Positions 55,816 through 64,000 of a stretch of DNA of 64,000 bases are shown here, piece after piece. The DNA lies in the NCBI GenBank assembly GCA_002104985.1, contig MCGO01000104.1, forward strand, positions 81,139 through 145,138, read 5' to 3'. Both the position numbers and the translations under genes were made by a program. This DNA is from Rhizoclosmatium globosum (taxonomy: Eukaryota; Chytridiomycota; Chytridiomycetes; Chytridiales; Chytriomycetaceae). Position 1 is the stretch's first letter; every line of letters begins with the position of its first letter. Under the pieces are notes generated by a model, which worked only from the letters and a program-made list of their open reading frames with translations, was not told where the DNA came from and ran no database searches.

Positions 55816-58445
55816 ATGCTCCGCTCCGTACAGCCAACGTCGCGATGGAAGATTCTTATTGTGGACCACAAGTCACTCCGCATCTTGAACACTGCCTGTA
55901 AAATGTCAGATATTCTGGAAGAGAATGTGACACGTATGTAATAAGCTTTTCTTACGTGTAAGACTGACAGTCAACAGTCGTCGAGGATATTTCAAAGAAA
56001 CGAACATCCTATCCAACGAAAGAAGCTATTTACTTTATCACGCCGAATGAAGAGTCTGTAGCCGCTTTGATTGATGACTTCACTCGTCCAAAACCGACGT
56101 ATTCGAAAGCCCACATCTTCTTCACTTCAAGTAACTATTTGATTCTTGATATCGAAACTTTCTGATACAAGAACAGCCGTCTCTGATGCTCTATTCGAGA
56201 AAATTGATAATGCGAATGCAAAAGCTCCTGCAAAGTTTTTGGCTGCTGTCAAGGACATGAATGTGGACTTTCTACGTACGTTTTCAGTAACCTCACCACA
56301 GATCTCACAACAATTACTACACAGCGCAAGAGGAGCAAATATTCTCAATCAATCATCCAAATTCGCTTTACGCGCTGTTCAACCCTTCTTCGCCGTCACA
56401 GACTGCTATCGAAATCGCCACCACAGCCAAAAAACTCATTTCTTTGTTCTCAACTCTCGACGAAATGCCACATATTCGTTACCACGACCCAATGGGTGAT
56501 CAAAGCAGTCTTAGCTACCGGCTTGCAATGGCCCTTCAAAGTGAACTTGACGACCTTTATAAAATGGATACCGATTTTGCTCGCAAGACGACATACAAGC
56601 AGCCTGTTCTTATTCTTATGGACAGAAGCTTTGATTTGATGAGTCCTCTCATCCATGAATTTACGTACCAGGCAATGATGAACGATTTGTTGGTTCTTGA
56701 AGATGGAAAATATGTGTAAGTGCTTCAAATTATCAACTAATGTAGACTGATTCGCTTTCAGGTACCAAGCCGAATCAAATGCTGATCAAGAGAATGGGAA
56801 AGATGAGAAGGATGGTAAAGAGAAAGAGGACCCAAATGTGAAACAGAAGGCTGTATTGGACGAGTCAGACGCGATTTGGGTAAACGAAGCATGATCCTTA
56901 TTTATGCTACTAACAAGATATAAAAGATGCTTATAAGACACTGGCACTTTGCTGAAGCTGTAGAATACGTCAGAGACAACTTCAACAGGTTTCTGGCCGA
57001 AAACAAAGCAGCAGCGTCAATTTTAAATTCCAACTCGTTAAGTGTAGCACCGTTTTCTTCGACCACGCTAACTTGACATGTAGATCAAAGAGTGGATTCG
57101 ACAATTTGAATGACATGAAAGACACTATTACGTCACTCCCTCAGTTTCAGGAAATGAAGGCAAAATACTCCGTCCATATTAATATCTGTCAAGAGTGTAA
57201 GTCTATCTTCGAGAGACGTCGATTGGATGCCGTGGCCGCCGTGGAGCAGGACTTGGCCACAGGTGAAACTGCGAACGGCACTGCGCCAAGAAACATTATG
57301 ATGGACATGACTCCAATTTTGATCGAATCGCAAATTCCGTAAGTTGCTTCTTCGTATGAACACCTCGCCAATAACACTCTTAAGTCCATACGATAAACTC
57401 CGCATCCTTATGCTATACATCATTGCACAAGAAGGAATCCAAGACATGGATCGAAAACGTTTATTGGATGCTGCAAAGCTGTCTCTTGAAGACTCTCAAG
57501 CCATCACGAATTTGGGATACCTTGGCGTCCGTCTGAGTACAAACCAAGAAAAGAAGAAGAAGCTAGTGAAGGAAAGGTACACTTATTACGGCCGTGTCGC
57601 TGAGAAACGAAAGAAGAAAAAGAAGAAGACGGACGGTGACTTGCCGTACGACTTGTCAAGATACGTGACGATGCTCAAATATATCTTGGAAGTAAGTCAT
57701 CGACATGTTTACTGGTGGTGACTGACTCAACTGATACAGGATCAATTGACGGGAACGTTGGACACTCAACTCTTTCCGTGGCTTAAGCTTCCACCCGTTG
57801 AAGACGCACCACAACAAGCAAAAGCCAGCAACATTCAAAAGGCATTCACAAAGACCAACAATGCGCTTCAACCACTACCAAACGCTGGAAACGCGTACTC
57901 CTTGAGAACAACGCGTGCCTCGTGGGCCACGAAACCAAAAGCAGCCAACTTAGATGGACCCATGAATAATGGAACAGCCGCAGCTCCGACTGACGTGGAA
58001 GACCTACGCAAGAACGGCCCTCGTACCATCGTCTTTGTAATGGGCGGAATCACATTTTCAGAAATGCGAGCATGTTATGAAATCATAAAAGAGTACAAAC
58101 GCGATGTGATTCTTGGTAAGAACCTGTTGCTTTCGAAACAAAGCTTTCGAACTCATTGATTGATTTGATTTGATTGAACCAGGATCAACGTCCATCATCA
58201 ATTCAACACAGTTTATTAACGTTCTGAAGCAAATTCATGTGAAGGATGATAAGAGAACTGTGGGATCTGTCGAGTCAATTCAAACACGATCAGCGTTTGG
58301 TGACGCGATACATATTCCGAAATCTGCAGCTGGAAGTATGCACAACCTCCACGCTGCAGCTTCTACAACTGTAAAAGACGAAACTCCAGGAACACCAAAA
58401 AAGAAGTTTGGAAACTTGTTCAAGAAGAAGACCGTGAAGGAGTAA
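55816..58445 (+). CDS. SEC1: Sec1/Munc18 family protein
   Basis: Ten exons (55816-55933, 55978-56130, 56177-56275, 56325-56715, 56762-56879, 56927-57015, 57084-57338, 57385-57691, 57740-58115, 58183-58445), all phases consistent, 722 aa. SM proteins clasp syntaxin/SNARE bundles to drive vesicle fusion; this one best fits the plasma-membrane Sec1 branch. Marks: WKILIVDHKSLRILNTACKM, IYFITPNEESV, LFNPSSPSQTAIEIATTAKK, PVLILMDRSFDLMSPLIHEF, GYLGVRLS and VMGGITFSEMRACYEI. The C-terminus adds a basic tail (KKKFGNLFKKKTVKE). Donor at 57016 is GTCAAT, a weak but phase-correct choice. Confidence 0.93.
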
Positions 58446-58647
58446 ATATTCTCGGCTTCAGAAACGTGAATAAATCAGTTGATATTTTTCTCTTTTGAGG
58501 CTTTCAGATAATCAATGATACAGGGCTTGCTTGATTGACAACGGGGTCCGGACCCAGGGGGCTTAGTTATCAATGCGGACGGAACCTCCGACACAAATTC
58601 CCCGAAAGTTCTACCGCAGAACTTCTGCTGTACATATTTTATCTGAA

Positions 58648-58842
58648 ATGCGGCTACGGTACACAGTGCCCCCAGTTCTCTGCCTGTGTGCCGTCTCTGT
58701 TTGGGCCAACACTTCACACACAACTCCAATCGAAGCCATTGCGATATTCTACACACATCACAGCCGTGCCATTCTGGTCGCCATCGCGCTTCTCATTTTC
58801 GTTTGCATTTGTTTGTCATGTCTGTGTTTATTGCGGGAATAG
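58648..58842 (+). CDS. possible small membrane protein
   Basis: A 64-codon frame with a signal-like start (LRYTVPPVLCLCAVSVWANT) and a second hydrophobic run (AILVAIALLIFVCICLSCLC). Not recognised. It lies 203 bp after the Sec1 stop and could be a chance frame in a 3' region. Confidence 0.25.
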   Translation: MRLRYTVPPVLCLCAVSVWANTSHTTPIEAIAIFYTHHSRAILVAIALLIFVCICLSCLCLLRE

Positions 58843-58845
58843 ACT

Positions 58846-59095
58846 TTGTGAAAAAGGGAATATCTTGTGTTAAGCTTGACTCTCTGTATGATTTACATCA
58901 AAGTATTGTGCCACGTTAGATTTATTATACGAAAAAGAAGAGGAACCAATAATGACAAGCATAAATAGATACCAAATAACATCACCAGCCCAACCTCACT
59001 CCATTCCAAAAATCATACATTAAATAGATCGAGAAAAAACAATACACCACCTCCATTAAATAAAAAACAAACAACCGTCAACGAAATCCAACCAC
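58846..59095. other. intergenic, no gene recognised
   Basis: A/C-rich sequence between the small frame and the PP2A B'' gene end. Nothing recognisable. Confidence 0.35.
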
Positions 59096-62000
59096 TCAAT
59101 ACTTTACATTCCGATAACTCCTCACGCGATTCAAGTTCCCTCCAACATCACCACCACTCCCTCGATCACTCCCACTTCGATACGACACAAGCTTCTTCAC
59201 AATCTCCTTCTCATCTTCACCCAACTCATCATCCTCAACGTTATCCTCACCACCACCACAATCCAACTCCTCACTAATCTCATCATCCTCCTCACCACGG
59301 AACCCAGTATACCGCTCACCACCCAACCCCGTCCGCCCACCATCAACTTCAACCCTCCACCCACCAACCACACCAACTTCCTCAACAACATCATCATCCC
59401 TCCCCGAACCATCCATCCAATGCCCACCTTCCTCATCCACCTCGTCCTCATCATCCAAATACCCATTCGACCCCCATTACCCCCTAAACCGCCCCCATTC
59501 CCACCACCCCAGCCTCCTCATACGCTAAAAGCTCATACGCCCGCTCCGCAAACTTATCCCACCCCTCCAACCGCACTTTCCTGCGCCCCCCATCTTCCTC
59601 CACAACAACATCGTCCATCTCGCGATACATGGGATCAATCCGTCGCACGTGGTTATCGTATTTCCGAAGGTCAAACAACATATCAAAGAACAATGCTGCG
59701 TTTTGTGGAGGCGTTCGTTTGAGGTCGCGGAGGGTTATGTGGGATGGCGTTTTGGGTTGTATCAAGTCGATTCTTTTTTGAAGGTGTGTAGAAGTGAGTA
59801 ATCCACCGTATACTTCGGAGTAGCAACTTACAGGGAACAGATAAAGTCATCAAACTTCCACGGCTCGCTCATACGATAATCAACCATCCGTTTCACTTGG
59901 TGTGCGTAAAACTCTTGTAGTTCGTGGAAGCTTAAAACGCCGTCGCCGTCAACATCCAGACACCGGAACCTTAATCGTAATATCAGAAGCCACTCCCCTT
60001 CAATCAACGATACATACCAATACTCTATACTCCCCGTCTTCCGTTTATCCTCCACACAGAGCATAAACCACACAAAGTCGCGGTACGAAACCTGTCCACT
60101 CTTGTTTCCCAGCGAAAGCGGCTTCCCACATCCAGAAACGACTCGTTTCATCATAACTTCAGTGATTGCACCGCGGTCATACCGCGACATGTCTGGCGCT
60201 TCGATAATCATGTTGTGGTCTGTGTCAAGTTCCCAAAACTTGCAATAAATGACGTAAAAGTGCTTATAGGAGAAGACGTCGCGTGTCTATGGAATTGAGT
60301 AGGTTTAGCTGTTATGATGGGGAAGGAAAATAGTGAAGAAGATACGTTACAGCGTTAATATCGTCGTCAAGCTGTAAATTGATAAGAAGATGCAAGAACG
60401 GGTGTTTTCGAAACTCGGGAAGCGTCATTCGCTCATTACAGTTGTTGAGTTTACTGTAGAATATCCTAGTAATCACGGTTTCCGCTGTACTTTGGCGTTT
60501 AGTCTTCTGACAATGACAAGTGGCAAGAATATACCATAACGTGCTTGAAATACTGCTAAAGAAGAAAGAAATTCGAGGCCTGGGTGTCTTTGGACGACCT
60601 CTGAAATCAAAGTAATCAATCGAAACGCGGAGAAAGTCAATGTGAGGCAGTACCGTCCACAACAGGCTGAAAATCAAGAGGAGTTAAATAATTGCTGGTG
60701 CTGGTGTTGCTGGTGTTGCTGCCGCCGTTATTGATGCTAGTAGATTTACTGGAAGATTTCATCATGATTTTAAATACAAGTGCATGGTCGTCGTGGAATG
60801 TTCCCTGAGTAAGATTGGTCCACCATCTAAGTTCGGAGGGTTTTTAGTTTCCCAAACACTGAAGAGAAATCAAATTGCTGCATATGCTTCCAAATGCTGC
60901 TTCGCCGACGCTTGAACTTCGCTCGTTCCATACGCTGCGCAAATCTCCTGATGCTACTTCTTGTATAACTTACTTTTCTATATCCTCAAATTCAATATAC
61001 AGCTCATCTTCCTCGTCCTCATCCTCGTCCTCATCCTCTTCGTCCTCATTTTCCTCTTTCTTAGACGTTTCATGTATTCGAGTTGAAGCAGTATCTTTCC
61101 GTGACTCAACAGAGGGAATAACACCGCCATACTTGAATTCAAGCACACGGTCAAACAGAGTTGTACTGCAGTACCGTGGAACACATAATACAGTAGTGAC
61201 AGGCCACATTTCGTTCCTGTACAATGCATTCGGAAGACGTGTTTGAGGAAGCCCGTCTTCAGTGATGGAGGGACGTTGGATAGAAGTGAAGCAGGATTTG
61301 AGGTCAGACTAACGGGAATAGGTAAGTCTCGCTGGTTTTTTACCGAATATCATTTTGACTGTACCATCATTTCAAGGAGTGGTTTACGTTCAGGTAACCA
61401 AGGAACATCGTCTTCTTCGTCGTCGCCATCTTTGGAATCTTTTTGAGGTTCCGTATTTTCATCGCCATGGAGTGCAGTATCAACATCCAATACGACACTT
61501 TTGCGTCTCTCAAAGATTGGAGGTGAAGGTGGTTGATGCTGAATAAACCGATTTGCGTGGGGCCTCGACGGATTCCCCAATGGAAAGTAGAATTTAAAGT
61601 CATGGAGCTGTCAAAGTGAAGGATTTAGAATCAGAGTTGCGAGACAGATATCCATAGTTGTGTCTATGCTTAGCGAGAATAACCGATGAAGTAACACTCA
61701 TTTCCTGACGCGTCTCACACCATTCTTATTCTAGTTCTAGTTACCGTATTCAACAGCTGCACGCCCGAGTCTTTGCGAGCATCCAACAAGCAGGTTGAAG
61801 GTTTTCGCATGCATGACTGCACTTCGGGAATCGGCGACACGGCGAGCAGCTTCACGGCTTCGAGAGAGGGAGCCGGTGAGTAATCGGGCAGATGCGGGAT
61901 GGCATCAGCAAGGGGCGTACTTGAGTCTTTGACGAAGTAGTCGGTCAGCGGCACAGCACTTGTCCTAGTCAGACAACAAACCAACCTCGCTCGGCCACTG

Positions 62001-62367
62001 TCGGCACGTGGTCTCTGAGCACCAGCGACTGATTACTAATCTGAACGGGCAGCACGGCGACATTGGTGGCATTGGTATTGGTGGTGTTCTTCTTGATGGC
62101 CTCTACTTCGACAACAACGTCAACCACCTTGTCCGAATCCACTTCGACGTCGTTCAAGTCTGTGTCCGAATCCGAATCCAACTTTGCGGCTTCGAAGGCG
62201 GCCACGTGTTTTGTCCACGCGTCTGAACCGAGAATGAAGTCGGCGTCGACGGGCTCAACTTTGAGTGACGACATTGACGTTGATGTCAGAGGAAGTTGCA
62301 GCGTAACAAACTCGGAAAAGTGTCGGTCAAGTGATGAACGCACGGAGAACGGAAGGAGCGGCGGCAT
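59096..62367 (-). CDS. PP2A regulatory subunit B'' (EF-hand type)
   Basis: Many exons; secure ones include 61607-61365 and 61308-60974. A PP2A B'' scaffold directs phosphatase 2A to substrates in a Ca-dependent way. Family text in order: DFKFYFPLGNP, LTPLDFQPVVD joined to HPGLEFLSSLAVFQARY, ETVITRIFYSKLNNC, YKHFYVIYCKFWELDTDHN, then RDFVWFMLCVEDKRKTGSIE, FRCLDVDGDGVLSFHELQEF (EF hand, DVDGDGVLS loop) and KTPSHITLRDLKR. Start ATG 62367 (MPPLLPFSV). Acidic stretches flank both ends (EDEDEDEDEEDE; EEDDEISEELDCGGGEDN). Two joins are unsettled: near 61980 (21-nt gap or frameshift) and near 59490, where a G-run separates the core from the acidic tail ending at 59096. Confidence 0.8.
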
Positions 62368-63003
62368 GAAGGATGGGCTCGGCGTGTTTGTCTTTTGCGT
62401 GCTCTTCTGTCAAGGCTTCAGCACTGCTTTTTGGAAGCCACCCAAAATAGTGGAACTAAACACAAACATCTGATAGACATGCCTGTCTTTAAATCTTATG
62501 ATTTATTTGTATTCCCTGATGCCGGTAAATTCGTTGTGTTTCCCCATGTTTGGATAATGGATTGCAAGATTGCTGCTGCATAAACATACTTTATACATTT
62601 GTTTTGGTTTAGTACAGTAGCTGTCCGCTCTGTTTAAGCTCTTTTGAAGTGACCATGTACAACCTTGTCAAGCATGATGCAAAGGAGAGTTAAATGCGAA
62701 ACAATCCATTTAGATTAGTAAATAGCTGAAATTCATCTGATAGAATTTCTTGGCTCTTAGTTTTGAAATGTTTCACTGATGGCAGACTAGACTGTGAGAA
62801 TAACGAAGACCGACAACCCTGCCATTAAAAAGACATACTGTTTTTCATGAAGAACGCGTTTTTGGATTTCCTTTTTGTATTGTCTGTTCACCTATTTGTA
62901 AAGAATGGTGATGGGAAGTGGCGTAGGTGCCTCCCATTTCCTTATTTAAAATCTTCAAATTTTGGATCAAGCCAAGAACAGACAGAAAAACCTGCATCCC
63001 AAA
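62368..63003. promoter_or_regulatory. divergent intergenic region
   Basis: 636 bp between the PP2A B'' start and the S28 peptidase start, so both promoters lie here. An open frame from 62847 runs into the peptidase ATG but has no family text; it is treated as 5' leader. Confidence 0.4.
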
Positions 63004-64000
63004 TGATCACCTGGCTTCCGGCTCTGGCCCTCCTCCTTGCAACACCAGCAAGCTATGCAGTCGCTGTCCCTCTGGGAGTCCCCAAGATTCCTCCTGAACT
63101 CCACAAATCCGTACCAGCGGACTACTTTGGATTTCATGCTCCCAGAGGTCTCACCACCACTGATGGGTACTACACTCAACAGGTAGACCACTTTGGAGAC
63201 CAAACTGGAGTCAACGGATCCACTACCTTTGAACAATACTACATTATCCAAGACAAGTACTACAAGCCTGGAGGTCCAATCTTTCTCTGGATTGCCGGAG
63301 AAGGTCCAGGCTGACGACGGATACATGACGGGAGGAGGCAGTTTGCTTTCGTGGTTGATGCCGAGATATAATGGATTGGTTGTGAGCTTGGAGCATCGAT
63401 TTTACGGAGCTACTTCTGGTACTGTTCCATCTTTGTTTTGTATATCTCCAAACCCTAACCACTTAATCCAGGCACCGTCGGTCGATCCGTTCCTACCGCC
63501 GACTTGTCTCCTGAGTCGCTCAAGCTCCTCACTTCCAGACAAGCTATTGAGGACATGGCCAGCTTCATTCGCGATTTCCCAACTCTGTTCCCCAACTACA
63601 ACATTTCAAATGATACAAAGTGGGTTACAGTGGGTGGGTCTTACTCAGGCGCCCTTTCCGCCTGGATGCGTCAACAGCATCCAGAATTGGTTCATGCTGC
63701 TTACGCCGCAAAGTGCACCTGTTGATGTGAGTCCCCGTATAATTTTTACAAGACACCACGTGACCTAAGAATTAACCCTCTTTTTTCATCCAAACAGGCC
63801 GAATCTTACTTCTGGAGATACTCTTACGCTGTCGACCAAGGAATGAAGTTCTTTGCCGAACTCCGTTCCGGTACCGGATCTCAATGTATCAACGGTTGGA
63901 CCCGTGCCGTCAAGCTCTTTGACACTGGAATTTCAAACGCAATCAACGATCCAGCTGCATTGTCCGCTTTCAAGTCCCAGTTCTGGTTGAGTCAAGTGAA
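63004..64000 (+). CDS. serine peptidase S28 (prolyl carboxypeptidase-like), partial
   Basis: Begins with signal peptide ITWLPALALLLATPASYAVA. S28 marks: YYTQQVDHFGDQ, GGPIFLWIAGEGP, LVVSLEHRFYGATSGT, PTADLSPESLKLLTSRQAIE, and the nucleophile elbow WVTVGGSYSGALSAW (Ser). Introns: 63419-63470 region (GT..TCCAG) and 63727-63798. Frame changes are needed near 63310 (after AGEGP) and near 63701 (before SAPVDAESYFW). It runs off the window end, so Asp/His of the triad are not visible. The enzyme cleaves after proline in small peptides, outside the cell or in vacuoles. Confidence 0.75.

Noticed and set aside
56276..56324. Apparent frameshift in the Sec1-like gene after NVDFL
   Set aside because: Using the later acceptor ACACAG at 56324 gives PQEEQIFS in phase, so no break is needed.
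62847..63003. Upstream extension of the S28 peptidase starting MKNAFLDFLF
   Set aside because: The ATG at 63004 begins a proper signal peptide; the extension has no conserved text and would bury it.

Overview
The window looks like nuclear DNA of an early-diverging, probably zoosporic (chytrid-like) fungus. Genes lie close together on both strands, and most are cut by many short introns (about 40-65 nt, GT..AG, often with a CTAAC-like branch site). A mitochondrial homoaconitase indicates the fungal alpha-aminoadipate lysine pathway, and the gene set is a normal eukaryotic one: Sm proteins, TFIIIC, complex I, Sec1. The taxonomic call is inference from gene content. Exon models were built by hand from splice sites, with reading phase checked across each junction.

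Layout. 0-4 kb: a large membrane receptor with a PstS-like phosphate-binding ectodomain joined to about seven TM helices. 4.1-5.6 kb: a 1.5-kb Mutator-like element with ~147-bp inverted ends, a perfect 9-bp target duplication and a captured, broken cation-diffusion-facilitator fragment. 6-31.6 kb: intact housekeeping and regulatory genes: a HAUS4-like augmin subunit, porphobilinogen deaminase, a 2114-aa TFIIIC B-block subunit carrying a PHD finger, a ubiquitin/AN1 protein, glutamine-dependent NAD synthetase, a vWA protein, a SET-MYND protein, a mitochondrial PPR-like protein, an MFS transporter with an added zinc-knuckle N-terminus, and a coiled-coil tail-anchored protein. A 1.5-kb gene-poor stretch (23-24.5 kb) holds a degenerate inverted repeat. 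31.6-34.3 kb: homoaconitase and a tRNA-Ser(AGA).

34.9-50 kb is a secretion cluster: three M28 aminopeptidases, two tandem glyoxal (copper radical) oxidases and a GH16-like wall protein, with a decayed PQQ-propeller gene, SmD2 and the complex I subunit GRIM-19 between them. 50-64 kb: a cytochrome-b5 front-end desaturase with a remnant Delta-9-desaturase-like N-terminus, a tandem pair of DUF599 membrane proteins (one broken), a Sec1/Munc18 protein, a PP2A B'' regulatory subunit and the start of an S28 peptidase cut by the window end.

The genes from 6 to 34 kb read cleanly. Several genes right of 36 kb need single-base frame corrections, so that part shows either real decay of accessory genes or local sequence error; this matters for every model there. 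The most novel-looking items are the phosphate-binding 7TM receptor, the PHD finger inside TFIIIC, the gene-capturing Mutator-like element and the desaturase fusion.
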